Of a stretch of 64,000 bases of DNA, positions 11,066 through 23,139 are shown piece by piece. Source of the DNA: Loxodes magnus. Taxonomy: Eukaryota > Ciliophora > Karyorelictea > Loxodida > Loxodidae. The number at the start of each line of letters is the position of its first letter. The stretch's first letter is position 1. A model generated the notes under the pieces. It did not search any database. It worked only from the letters and a program-made list of their open reading frames with translations, and had not been told where the DNA came from. The DNA lies in contig CAMPDV010000235.1 of the NCBI GenBank assembly GCA_946699065.1, positions 124,001 to 188,000 of the forward strand, read 5' to 3'. Position numbers and translations under genes: made by a program.

Positions 11066-11777
11066 CTTGAGATCTGAGGGGGGCAAGATAACCCGCTGAA
11101 CTTAAGCATATCAGTAAGCGGAGGAAAAGAAACTAACAAGGATGGCCTTAGTAACGGTGAGTGAAGCGGCCAAAGCCCACTTGTAAATCTTCGGAATTGT
11201 AAGATAGGGAGGAATGATGTAAGTTTGATTGGACCTAAGTGGTCAGAAATGACACTCATGGAGGGTGATAACCCGTGAGGTTCAATTATATTGAAAACCA
11301 AACTATCTAAGACAGCTTGGGATTGTTGACCAAAGTGCGAGGTAAACTCCTCGTAAGGCTAAACACGTCCAGAGCCCGATAGTACACAAGTACCGTTAGG
11401 GAAAGGTGAAAAGCACTTTGGAAAGAGAGTTAAAAGACCTGAAATAGTTGAGGAGGATGCTGTGTGTCTACAATAAATCTGAGCAAAGCTTTGAAAAGAA
11501 GTATTGCAAAGATATAATGGACAGACCGTCCCTTTTTGAAACACGGATTAAGGAGTCTAGTTATATTGGGAGTCTGCGCATGAAACTGTGTAGGCTAAGT
11601 GAAAGTGATCTCTACCATCAGTAGAGGCCCGTAAGTGGAGTAAGCGAAATGGTTGGGATCCGAAAGATGGTGAGCTATGCTTGGGCAGAACGAAGCCAGG
11701 GGAAACTCTGGTGGAGGCTCGTGTAAGTGCTGACGTGCAAATCGCTCTGGGGACCTGAGTATAGGAGCGAAAAACTC

Positions 11778-11812
<35 letters not shown>

Positions 11813-12887
11813 CCCTCAGGATAGCTGGGACTTTTAGTACCATCCGGTAAAGCCAACGAACAGAGATTCGGGAGGAGTCACTCCTTCCTCCTATTATCAA
11901 ACTTTAAATGGGTGCAGTAACGTTTCATAAATGAACGTGACATGACATAAATGTCCCTAGTGGGCCAATCCTGGTAAGCAGGACTGACGATAAGGGCCCA
12001 ACCTGAAGCGGAATTAAGGCGACAGAACCTGTCTGCAAGTAAAGGCGTTAGTCCATTTAGACAGTAGGACGGTGGTCATGGAAGTCGAAACCCACTAAGG
12101 AGTGTGTAACAACTCATCTACCAAATGGACTAGCCCTAAAAATGGAAGTCGCGAAAGGCGGGTGCCTATATTCTGCCCTCTGATGTAGGGGTACGTAGTA
12201 TCTGCATGGAAGTAATTCTGTGAAGAGTTATGGAGCAGGTATTAGTGCAGATCTTGGTAGTAGTAGCAAGTATTCCAATGCCAATTTGGAAGACTGAATT
12301 GGAGAAGTTTTTCATGAGAACCGCACTGGATCATGAGTCACCCAATTCTAACCTTATGAGGGAAAGGGAATATGGCTAATATTCCATAGGTACTTACTAC
12401 ATAGTGGTGACACAATATGCTCAATATGTCGGGGTTGGTCCTGGGAAGAGTTATCTTTTCTATCTAGCATACATGTGCGTCTGGATCCATTACGGCGAGA
12501 GAGGCATGATGTATGGAAGAGTAGCACACTGTATGTGTTGTCTGGAGCACCAACTACGATCCATGAAACTTGCGGCATGTAATATGTAGGAGTATTCGTA
12601 CCTATACCGCAGCAGGTCTCCAAGGTTAGCAGCCTCTAGTCAATAGGACAATGTAGGTAAGGGAAGTCGGCAAATTAGATCTGTAACCTCGGGAGAAAGA
12701 TTGGCTCTGAGGGCCAGGCGGAAGTCTCCACTAGAGGGATTTAATGATTTAATTTTCACGGAAGTGGGAGTTTTGTCGCCATGTCTGAAGGTGGTCGGCC
12801 CTGCAGAGAATGGCCAACTCAGAAATAGAGCGGTAGGAGGAATCCTACTGCTTAATTAAAACAAAGCATTGTGAAGGTGATATGTTA

Positions 12888-12924
<37 letters not shown>

Positions 12925-12943
12925 GGTGATGAGATTCAACGAA

Positions 12944-12986
<43 letters not shown>

Positions 12987-13526
12987 TATCTAATTAGTGA
13001 CATACATGAATGGATTAACGAGATTCCTACTGTCCCTATCTTCTACCTAGCGAAGCCACAGCCAAGAGAACGGGCTTGGCATGATCAGCAGGGAAAGAAG
13101 ACCCTGTTGAGTTTGACTCTAGTCTGACGCGTAGAGCGGCGTAGGAAGCGTAGAATAAGTGGGAGGCCGCGATCTTGAAATACCACTACTCTTAACGTCG
13201 CTTTACTTTTCCTGTCATGCAGTAACTTTCTAGCAACGCAATTTGGTGTGAGAAACCGCCAGGTGGGGAGTTTGGCTGGGGTGGCACATCTGTTAAAAGA
13301 TAACACAGGTGTACTACAGCCAGCTCAGAGTGGACAGAAACCGCTCACAGACCAAAAGGGGTAAAGCTGGCTTCATTCAACCTCTCAGTGTCAGGATGAA
13401 CTGGGAAACCATGGCCTATCGATACTTTGCCTTTTACGAGTTTTAAGCCAGAGGTGTCAGAAAAATTACCACAGGGATAACTGGCTTGTGGCAGCCAAGC
13501 GTTCATAACGACGTTGCTTTTTGATT

Positions 13527-13560
<34 letters not shown>

Positions 13561-14000
13561 GAATTCAACAAGTGTCGGATTGCTCACCAGTCAAAAGGGA
13601 ACATGAGCTGGGTTTAGACCGTCGTGAGATAGGTTAGTTTTACCCTACTGATCACTGCGTCGCCACAGTAGTCCAACTCAGTACGAGAGGAACCGTTGGT
13701 CCAGATCTCTGGTATCACCATTGATTGAGCAGCCCATGTGGCTACGCTACCATCTGCATAGATTATGACTGAACGCCTCTAAGTCAGAATCTAATCTGGG
13801 AGCGACGCCTTCTATCTACTTATGAAAACAATACTTTTTATATCCCCAAGCCCTCCCCATGTCTGTTAACAGAATAAGGACGTCTCATCACATACAAGTA
13901 GATAGGATAAATCCTTTGTAGACCACTAAGTATTTACCTGGGGTTGTACGCATGAAAGTAAGCTTGCCTTACGATCTGCTGAGACTCTTCCATGGTCACT
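11066..14000 (+). rRNA. 28S (LSU) rRNA
   Basis: Begins near GAGATCTGAGG with GATAACCCGCTGAACTTAAG. It includes the peptidyl-transferase region and the sarcin-ricin loop (CAGTACGAGAGGAACC, 13678 region) and ends after TTACGATCTGCTGAGACTC. At roughly 2.9 kb the expansion segments are small. The 3' end is estimated by comparison with yeast 25S. Confidence 0.95.
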
Positions 14001-14040
14001 CGATCTATCTCTTCTTTATCTCTCTGCTGGGGCATTAATC

Positions 14041-14167
14041 ACTTAAATACCTAGTAGTACCTAATAGTGCATAATAGTACCTAGTTATAGCAAGAAGTAG
14101 TACTTAATAGTACCTAGTTATACGAGAAATAGTACCTAATAGCACCGAGTAGTACCTAGTCATACCT
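14041..14167. repeat. Right rDNA-flanking degenerate AGTACCTA repeat array
   Basis: Repeats such as AGTACCTAGTTATACGAG and ATAGTACCTAATAG, matching the left array at 8115-8390 in direct orientation. The junction back into gene 2 falls inside the last unit. Confidence 0.8.
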
Positions 14168-15299
14168 TTCGCTTATCCTATCACTCTCATCGGTTTCATC
14201 GTCAAATACTGAACTGACAAATACACGTTCATCTCTTCTAGTAGACCTTTAAGTCTGGGATCTCACCTTAACAAAAGTATGGTCGAACTACTTTCTTATT
14301 TCCTTTTGATTTACTCAGTTTCATCTTGAATATTTTACTATAGATTGAAGTAAGAAATTCAATACTTTATGATAATAGGAGTAATAATAAGTCTAGCTTA
14401 TTTGGTATTTCCTGAGAAAATAGTGTTTCAAATGTGTTAGAGTAGCAAGTTAAAGGTATTTGATGAGATGTACTAATCGAAGTAATACGAGTATGAGTAG
14501 AAAGCTATTCACTTTGTAGAGGTAACGTTTAATACAGGAATATGATAGAGTGAATCCAATAACGAGTGCTGAAGGATGGAACTGATTTTTTTAATTACAA
14601 CGTAAGTTTATATAAACAGGAAGTGTAACACTTGAATGAGACAGATCCAAGTATGGATATGTAGCAAATGAACCAATCATAACTTCAGTGTTTATTGAAC
14701 TACTCATGGAACAGAGAAACGATAAAGAAGAAGTTCAATAGAATGTCTGGTCCTACTATCTTACCTAATTTAAAAAACTTGTTTGGCTAAAACAAAGTAG
14801 TAACAAATCTTAAGTAGCAACTAAATTTTTGTATAGGATAGAGAACTTAACTTGATTAGTTAGATAGGATAATTAAAAGAAATTCATAAGTTTCAGAGTA
14901 GGAGTTATTAAACTAGACAGACTTAGATTAAAGCTAAGTTGCTAGTAAGAAGCTTTCTATATTATAAAGTGCTTCTGTCTATGAACAAATCGCTCAAAAG
15001 CGAAAAACAATAATTTAGATGAATAATCAGAATTTTCAAGAAAAGTTGCAAAATATAACTTTAGGAAATTATCTAAAAAGCTAAGTCCAGAAGGCTAATG
15101 ACATAAATCATTTGATGAAGCATTTTTTGTAAAAAATAAATCTGCAGGAGAGATTTTAAAGAAAGGCAATAAAGAAGATTTAAAGATATTCCTTACAGAG
15201 AGAAAAGGTAGTAAAATTTTTAAATAAACCCATAATATAATTGACCTCATAAAGTTAAAGTTAAAAAGCTTTGTTAAAGTCTTAGTAGTCAGTCATCTG

Positions 15300-15985
15300 A
15301 CCTATTCTATCAGCTTGTCTCCATTAGTTTGTCATGAATTCCTACTAGGCTTAGTTAGGCGGTATAGCACTTCATTAGTGCACCATCCTTTAATATTCTG
15401 AATATTTTTTTTTTGCATGAAGCCTTCCTAATTATTTCTCCAAGGATTAAGATTGAATTAAAGAGTTTTTTCTATAAATTTTTCCACTTTATGTTGGATA
15501 TATCCTAAATAGTTTTTTAAAAATTATCTTATTTATTCTTTCTTTAAATTTCGCTTAGTTAGTAGCAGTATTTTCATTGGTGTTATTTATTGCACACGTA
15601 ACATTTTATTCTTTTTTTAAACTATTATTCCTGTAACACTTATTTAAATTTAAATTTACTAGTTATTTTAAATTAATGCTTACTGTTTATTTTAATTTGA
15701 GGCTTCATTTTCTATTTCCATAGGATCTGATTAATTCTGAATTTATTATTAAATTTAAAGAATTATTTGTTTTCTATTTCTTATGATGATTAATATTGTT
15801 TCTCAAGCAAAGACGTTATTAATTTTTCTACTTTATCAGTGAAGTATCTATTCTTAAACATAAACTCTTTTAATGACTTAGATAATATTTCTATTTGAGC
15901 TTGTGTCGGAAGTTTTTTTAATTCTGGATTTCCAAGTGGTTAATGTTTGTCATATCAATCATATTTCTCACTTTCACTCATTGTA
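15300..15985 (-). mobile_element. Zinc-knuckle ORF1-type retroelement remnant, minus strand
   Basis: From ATG 15981 (minus) an open frame reads MSESEKYDWYDKHQPLG, becomes Lys/Gln-rich, and carries a near-canonical zinc knuckle CYVCNKQHQWKYC (C-x2-C-x3-H-x4-C, one residue short of CCHC). Trp in DWYD and QWKY is TGA. The 3' part holds a hairpin GCACT...AGTGC with GTGCTATACCGCC (15357-15383). It abuts the point at 15250 where gene 2 is cut off. The short stretch 15251-15299 shows nothing else. Confidence 0.5.
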
Positions 15986-16041
15986 ATTATTTCGCTTTTT
16001 TATTTTTTAGAGAATTTTCCTAATTAAATGTTTTGTTCAAA

Positions 16042-16998
16042 AAAAAATATGGAAGGTCTTAAGAAAGGCTTCTACACCACCTCCTCCAAAGTCTAAAAGG
16101 AGGAGAGGAAGCAGGAAGTTCTAAAGACTAAAACCCAAACCTAGACGCTCTAATAATAACATTCTCCCCAGAAGACCTAAAAATAACTCTAAACAACTCC
16201 TCCCAGACAGCCTCAGAAACATAGCCATGCTACTACCTCAACGGAAAATCTTCCAAAGAAGCAGAAGATAAGCGACTTTCAGACGCAAATTCGGAACTTC
16301 TCACCATATATGGACCTCGGTGAGATAAGCAAGGAACAAATACTCGGAATGGCTAAAGAGGAAATGGCTAAATTAATTATAGCGTTAATTAGCCATAACT
16401 AAGACTTAGAGAAATAGGTTATGGAGCTTGCCCAAGAACAACAATGACACCTGGACGACGAGGAGATGCATGCTCCTAGAAACAAAAACTAAGCTGCCAT
16501 GAATATTCAAATTGACGAATTCGACAGGCAGTTGGAATAGCAATATGATATGAACGAGAACATGCACATCAAGTTAGAGAAAATTGAAAACAATATTAAC
16601 CTTAAAATGGAGAATATCAAGAATTATATCAAGATCTAGACAGCACACTCCGTTCCAATGGAGTTGGAAGAGGTCTAGAATAAACAAAGCGAATTAACTA
16701 AAGAAAGATACTTTAAGAAAAAATGCTTTATCTGAGGAAGAATAAACCATCTCTGAAGGAAATGCAGATAAAGAAAAGAGATTCAAAAGAAAATTTGAAA
16801 CGAACTAACCTAATTCTACCCAACTAGCAGTGGGAATATTTATAGGAAGAAAAGCAATATTCGGAGCAATCCACTGCGAAGACTTGAAAGTGACTGGAGG
16901 AACGGACCACCAAGAGTTCAAGTACCTATCAGTTGGATAGGGAGTAGGAAACTATTAAGAAAACAATCCCTTCTCTGAATAACTTAAATTTAATTAAT
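16042..16998 (+). mobile_element. ORF1-only retroelement, copy 2
   Basis: Flanked by an 18-bp target duplication with one mismatch (16024-16041 and 16999-17016, TTAAATGTTTTG then T/C then TCAAA). Length 957 bp versus 951 for copy 1, and the same start: ATG 16051 reads MEGLKKGFYTTSS. A Q/E-rich, coiled-coil-like middle is followed by a zinc knuckle in which the second Cys has become Trp (CFIWGRINHLWRKC; TGA where TGT/TGC is expected) and a GNIY motif. The middle is partly out of frame. It is an older, decayed copy of the same family. Confidence 0.7.
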
Positions 16999-17099
16999 TT
17001 AAATGTTTTGCTCAAAGTTCTGTTATTTCTTAGAAGCAATTTTATATTATAAATTAATTAATTAATTAATTAAATAGTAAATATTTATTAAGCTGATTT

Positions 17100-19147
17100 T
17101 TTAGCGCGTAGCACTTCGTTTTTTCGTGGCTCTTTCCATATCTATAATATGTCTGATTCTTCATTAAACCTTATGTTTATAGGTGTTCTTTTTATTTACA
17201 TTTTTTTATCATTTTCCTCTTCATTATCTCCTGTTCTTTTGTTTTCTATTTATCTTCCCTTTATTTGATCATTTTACAAGCATCATTTTTTTACATATCT
17301 TACTAAATTTCGTTACTATTTCTTTTCTTCTTAGGCAAGCTTTATACACTCATAAAATTACCTTTTTTTATTCTATAGTTTTTGTATTTTCTTTTTTCAT
17401 TCAATCTTTTTTCCTTTTTCTAGCATATCTTTGATATAATCTTATTTTATCAAGTTAGCTTGAGCTCTTTTTAGCTCTTCTAAGGTTTTAATGGATTTTT
17501 AGAATTTTGCCATATCATATTTTATCAATTAGTTTAATTCCTTATTTCCCTACTCCTATTTCTCTTAGTTTCAACTTCTTATTTATCTTCCTTCTTTGTA
17601 TTCTGAACATTTTCTATGATATGCCTTTCATTTTCTCTTGCATCATTACAGAAGGGTACTGACTTTTCACAACTAGGTTTCTTTCTTTTAAGCAATCCTA
17701 ACTCCCATTACATCTCTTTCTAATTCTAAATATGTAGCATATTACTTCTTTTCTATTTTTATTGTACCTCAGGTAGTTGGGATATCTTACAACATAATCA
17801 CAAATCATGTTTTTCTATACTGTAATTTTGTTATTAGTTACTCTATTCTTTCTATCTTCTTCTATACCCTATATTCTCAAATTGCTTGATTAATGCTTTT
17901 CTTCCCTTTTTAATTGATATTACCATTATCTATAAATATCTCATTTTGCACTTAATAGGAGATATCTTTGATTTCTCGTAAAGATAATCTCTATGATGTT
18001 TCTAATTGATCCATCACTTATTTTCCTACAAATTATTTGCGATATTGGATCACTTTTGTCTCATAACTGAAAAGTGAGCTTACGAAAGTTTTTATCATTA
18101 TTCCTGCATTATATGGTGTTAATGCCTTGTTCATTTTTTTTCCCAGTATTAATGTTTATATATTTAATTCTGCTTCTAGTCTATTCTCCATGTGTTTTTA
18201 AAATTAATGTTCTCTTCTATTATATGACCTAGATACTACAAGGTCGTTACTCTTTAATCATTAGATTTCCACTTCGATAGTATTTTCAATATTTTCTCGT
18301 TTACTATTTTCTACTGCTTTTCATACTATTCATTTTGTTTTATCTGCAATTTCCAATTTGTACTTTTCTCCCCATTAGGTTAAATTTTCGATTACTTCCT
18401 TTAATTATTCCCATTCCCTTATTAAGGCTAGGTCTTCTGCGAAAGACTAAACATTATGCATATATTTCTTATGTTCATCCCTCTTCGTTTTTATAATCTA
18501 TCGTAATTTCTAACTTTTAATCTTCCAAGCTATTGAGAAGTCTTGCTATTATCAAGTTAAATAGTCTCGGCGACGCTATGCTTCCCTTTTTTAGTCCTTT
18601 ATTTGTCACGAATGATTTTGCTATTTAATCATTGACTTTCAGTTTAATTTCTTCTTCACAGTAGAGTTTGCTAGAAGTTTAATTATCTATTCCGGTACTT
18701 TTAGATCATTTATGATTTATCATATATCTTTTCTTTGCACTGAGTCAAAACTTTCTTAATATCAGCAAATATTACAAAAACATCTTTTTTGCTACGCATT
18801 TATCATTCCTATAGTTCTTAGATTGAAGATTTATAGTGCGCATTATTTACCTTTTTTGAAACCATATTAGTATTCGCTTTCATCATTATGAAGATATCCT
18901 TACAATTGCTAGAAAATTAATGCGTCTACAATTTTTAAAGCATGATTCAATAAAGAGATTGGTCTATAGTTCATCTTGCTAATCTATCCTCCTTTTTTGT
19001 ATATTAATATTATGTATTATTATTTCATCTCCTAAGGCACTAATCCCTCTTAAATCATCTTAGCTATTATTTTGCAAGTTCTTCTATTCATTTTTCCCGC
19101 CTGCTAAAATAGTTCCTACTTATATTTAATCAGATCCTGCATATAAC
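17100..19147 (-). mobile_element. LINE-type (non-LTR) reverse transcriptase remnant
   Basis: Minus-strand reading from about 19143 gives classical non-LTR RT blocks: YIILIYKKGG, MNYRPISLLN, EYQYGFKKGK, motif A as FADIKK then FDSVQRKDI (in shifted frames), motif B GLKKGSIASPRLFNLI, and motif C FAEDLALI (Asp-Asp changed to Glu-Asp). At least three frameshifts are needed. The first Asp of the catalytic YADD-type pair is replaced, so it is dead. The copy is 5'-truncated at 19147. The 3' end at about 17100 has GAGCCACG...GTGCTACGCGC on the minus strand, similar to tails near 1275-1304 and 50325-50356. It probably belongs to the element class that could mobilise the ORF1-only elements, but that is inference. 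Confidence 0.75.
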
Positions 19148-19336
19148 AAACTAAATACCTTGAATAGTAAAATTAACTATGGTATTAAAATGGAAAATAG
19201 TCTTATAATATGATTGAAGGAAATAGACTTCGCTAAAGTTAAAACTAAAAGGAGAAAATCCTCTATCATTGCAATTTAACGAAAACCCTTTACAAATATT
19301 TTAAACTACATCTTTCAATTTAATTTTGAGAAACTA
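19148..19336. repeat. Dispersed repeat, copy 1 (matches 38396-38583)
   Basis: About 185 bp starting AAACTAAATACCTTGAATAG and ending TTTGAGAAAC, with the same sequence and scattered changes at 38396-38583. No target duplication or gene recognised. It lies directly against the truncated 5' end of the RT remnant. Confidence 0.8.
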
Positions 19337-20913
19337 AAAATATAAAAAAATTATATTTTTTAATTTAAGGAAGAATTATAAAAACCTTAACTAGCAAGAG
19401 CTTAATACCATATCTTAATTTGGATTGCTTATAAACTAAAGGGAAAATATTTTGAAGCTTAAGATTAGTATATTGCTATATATCTTATAGAAGCTTTTCT
19501 AGTTTATGCTTATTTTATAATTTTTTTATTTAAAGATCTGCGTTTTATAGTCAATCGCTTATCTTAATTAAGCTGAGATACTTTCTTATAATTTTAATTA
19601 TTCTAACCAAGAGAATGATCTTATTTTCCTTGTCTAGTAGGTTAAACATTTTATTTAAATAGGATATGAGTATTAAAGATTTTGTTTAGCTCTCTCTATC
19701 AAAATATTCTATATTAAAATAAAGGAATACCTAACAATTATAAAGCTGTAGAAAATGTGATTATTCCCCAATTATTAAATGATTAGTATTAATAAAGTAA
19801 TTGTATATTTTTCATATCTTTACTCCCAATTCCTAAGTATTAGTTACTTCTAACTCTTAAATAAGTTGAGAATCAAATTTATATTCCTTTTTCTGTTTGC
19901 TTCTTAAATCTTCTTACATTTAACCTATTTTATATATAATAGCCTAACACTTAATTTTTTCTATATATATTAGATATTTCTTTAGCTTACTAAATCCCAA
20001 TTGAATATCACTAATAAACTGAAGATTATAATTGCTTAATCTTAGACTAGCACATATATAATGAAGCACTTAGTCAATAAGTATTATCCTTAATACATTT
20101 TTCACTCATTAGCTTTATTTGATTTATTGATTTATTATAATTCTTTAATCTAATAGCTTTCGATATCTTAATATCCTTATTCAATAATACCTAATATATT
20201 AGCTGCTATCTTTTCTTAATTTAAACTAATTATATTTTAAGATACCCTCTTGAAACGTGTCTTATCATATATCTGATAATATATAGCTTCTGTTATTTTG
20301 TAGTAGGCAAAGTTAATCTATTTAACATATCTCATCTCAAGTATAGATTTAAGTAATTATCCCTCTTTATAATACTTCTTTAGAAAGAGAAAGTGAGTTT
20401 ATACAATTTCACCCTAACTGCTTTAAGTTAGTCTTAAGATACAACTTGTAAAAATACTCTCTAGAGCTAAAAGCTAGAGTATTAGAACTATTAACTATAG
20501 CAGTTTAGGTTGTAGGAAATATTGCTTTATATTTGTACTCTAACTTAAAAAACTGGTTATACTAATAAAAGCCCTTGTAATTGCATTTTTATATGCTTTA
20601 GAATTTAAATCACAATTTACAGTTAAAAAGTATTATTCCTCTTGTTGAAAGCATAACGAATGGAATGCTAAATTAGTCTACCTTAAATAGGAATTTTTAT
20701 TCTTCTTCAAACTACTAAAAATAAACCTTTGAAGCAAAACTAGTCTTTATAGGCAACAAAGGTTAATATTACCCATAGCTTTAATATATTATACATATAT
20801 GGAGTGATTACTCTATACGTAAGCTGTAAAATACAATCATAGCTTATTAAATATACTTTTAAAAGCTTTTTGTTTATTAATTTATTGCTTTAATAATTAT
20901 GTTTAGTTGATGA
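19337..20913. other. AT-rich intergenic sequence
   Basis: Nothing protein-like in any frame by eye; no tRNA or recognisable repeat. Confidence 0.5.
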
Positions 20914-23139
20914 TCAAGTGAGCGATAGAAACTAAATTCCTTTAATAAAAATTTTGCCTTCGTTAGCTTGAGAAGTGATTTCAATCTCTAATTCAATGAA
21001 TCCTACATTTTAAAACTTTTCTATCTTATATTATTTAATATTTTCCTTTTCTAGGTTTTCAGTTGCTTGTAATAAAAGCATGCTTTCTTATTATTCAGCT
21101 GGCATTCCACTTATTTTTAAATTGGTTTCTGCTTTTTCATTGATTTAGTATATGAAATTAGCTTCTATTATTACGAAAGGTCTTTTGAACAGAACTCTTA
21201 TTTTTAAATCACTTGCTAGAATGCTTTGCCCAAGCTATAGTGAACTGATTTTGTTAGTACTATGATTTTAAGTCAGTCATGCTTCTTCTATTCAATCTTC
21301 TTTTACTTCTAATAATTAACCACGTTCACGGAATTAAATGCTATAGTCCCAAGCTCTTAATCCTTTTAACTGATTTTCTTACTAAGACTTGGCTTAGAGA
21401 GTGAAGTATTCATACTAATACCCTTGTGATTACTAATTTCAAGAAAACCACTTTCCTATCCATTTATCTTATAGAGCTACAATGTAGTAGAATCCTGAAA
21501 AATTCCAATTAAGATCATAAGATTAAGTGAAGAACTTAGGTGCCATCATTATAAATCCCTCTTACTCCTTTCACTAGTAAGTCCTAAGAAACTCCATATC
21601 GTTTAGCTAAACCAAGCAATCCTTGATGTTTTAAAATCACTCATGTGATTAATTAAACTTCCATCCTTCAATATAAGTTCTTATTTTCTGAGACTATAAG
21701 TCTTTGACAGTAATTCCTGATAATTAGGTATCATTCTAGAAGAGGATTATAATATCCACTTTGATTATGAAATCACTTTTATCATTTAATTACTCTCCTA
21801 CTAGAAAAGTTATTTAGTTCTGATTACTCTTCTCCATTAGAATTACGTTAGTTTTATCTTTAATATAAATAACTCTTTAATGAAGATACTAAGCTATTAG
21901 TATCTATTAGATAATACACTTTCAGATTACGTACTAAATACTCAGAAACTTATCACTTTTATTGACAAGGATTAAGCTTTATTTACCTAATCATATTCTT
22001 TCTGAAAATCCTTAGATATAATTGACTTCCTATAATTTTTTAGTTGCTTCTTTTAATGGCAACTATTGAATTGTTAATGTACTATTATCACAGTTCTATG
22101 ATATAAGATTATAAAATTGAGTAATCAAAAATAAATTGAGGAAGCTTATAACTTGATCTATATTGTTTCAAAACATGCTAGTTACATAAGAAAGATATAA
22201 CTAACTAAACTTCCATATCTCTTACTCCATCTAAGCTTACATACAACAACAAGACACTTGTATAGTTATCTTAATTTAAAATACCTCTTAGGTACTAACT
22301 AGTTGCTATATAACTTAAATATGTAAGTTTATTATAGTTTTAAGGCTAAAAAGAATCTACTTTTAAACGAATGTTAGAGACAATTTTTTACTTAGATAGT
22401 CAGTTCTTTTATTACTAGTAAGCTATGAATAAAGCAGCTTTTTATGAATACTAGGATATTAAAAAGAAGGGCTTTACTATTAACTTCTCTAATTACAATT
22501 AAAGTGTCATTTCTTAGTAAAAAACTACATAATGCTTGTCTGATAAGTCTGTACTTTATTAGAGTTCTACTTTCCTATGGTTTCCTAATAGTAGTTTTGA
22601 ATAAACTTTTGCTGAGATCTGCTTCCAATGCTCCCAGTTCTTTTGATACGGATATAATTAAAAGCTTATTCACTTGAATACCCTTTGAATTTAATCAAAT
22701 AGCAAGCAATTATGGTACCAGTTCTACCTAACCCTGCATGGCAATGAATATAGATTTTCTTTTTGTTCCCTGCGATGATTCTTTGCATTATTTCTACTAT
22801 TTAGTTAGCTTTCTTAATAGAAGGCGCTGTCAAATCCTACCAGTTTATGTTGTAATACTCTATACCTACTTCTTTCAAATCTTGAGGGTCATATGCAAAT
22901 CCAGTTTCAAGTAAGTCCGCACAACTTGAATGTTCTAAAGGGTACTAAAGGTTAAAAATAGCTCCAATATTAGCTTCTTAGAATTGCTCAATTATAGAGT
23001 GTTTTTAAATAAGTTACTTAGTCAATCTTTATCCAGCTATAATATCAGGAGTAATTCAATCAGAATGCAGTCCTTTAATAGCAGTATTAGAAGGATTAGA
23101 GTGCTACTTATAATCTTCCCACTTGCAATACTAAATCAT
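20914..23139 (-). CDS. PTPDC1: PTPDC1-like protein tyrosine phosphatase
   Basis: Cysteine-dependent dual-specificity/tyrosine phosphatase of the PTPDC1 family (animal members are linked to cilia; that role here is inference). 741 codons plus TGA, close to the roughly 750 residues of human PTPDC1, in one continuous frame. The catalytic loop HCHAGLGRTG has nucleophile Cys133 and Arg139. Upstream blocks AIKGLHSDWITPDIIAGQR, AIFNLQYPLEHSSC and YYNINWQDL (general-acid Asp region) follow family order. The Trp in HSDWITP is TGA, and many Gln are TAA/TAG. The start at ATG 23139 (MIQYCKWEDYK) is chosen because the family domain begins right after it; an upstream extension is possible. The stop is TGA (20914-20916) after FLSLT. 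The C-terminal 500 residues are less conserved, with no motif I recognise. Confidence 0.85.

Larger units (their letters stand above)
8115..14167 (+). other. 6053-bp rDNA-bearing insertion within gene 2
   Basis: Gene 2 sequence stops exactly after ...CCATCCTACCT (8114) and resumes at TTCGCTTATCC (14168). In genes 1, 3 and 4 these two ends are contiguous. TACCT occurs at both edges (8110-8114 and 14163-14167), so it is either a 5-bp target duplication or microhomology with the TACCT-rich repeats that flank the rDNA. The segment holds a full 18S-5.8S-28S unit on the plus strand. It could be an integration, an eliminated-sequence-like segment, or an assembly join; the exact edges and shared repeats argue against a random chimera. 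Confidence 0.7.
5033..15250 (+). pseudogene. OSCA/TMEM63-like gene 2, interrupted and 3'-truncated
   Basis: Block A counterpart of the intact gene at 28727-32181. It begins at ATG 5033 (MQIRTKIQ...). Lesions seen: (1) an extra A near 5469 (AAATACTTAAAAATC versus AAATCTTAAAAATC in gene 4) shifts the frame just before the conserved YEKYRKGF segment; (2) a 951-bp retroelement at 6491-7441; (3) a 6053-bp rDNA-bearing insertion at 8115-14167; (4) loss of the C-terminal end after 15250, where similarity to gene 4 (to 31915) stops. Gene pieces are 5033-6490, 7442-8114 and 14168-15250. The introns at 14522-14537 and 14602-14623 are retained. Cutting out insertions 2 and 3 would leave paralogue-like sequence, but lesions 1 and 4 would remain, so I call it a pseudogene. 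Confidence 0.75.

Noticed and set aside
9242..13587. Open frames of 60-107 codons on both strands within 9.2-13.6 kb
   Set aside because: They overlap 18S, 5.8S and 28S rRNA.
17183..17434. 83-residue hydrophobic plus-strand ORF
   Set aside because: It is antisense to the LINE reverse-transcriptase remnant.
22444..22677. 77-residue plus-strand ORF
   Set aside because: It is antisense to the conserved phosphatase gene.
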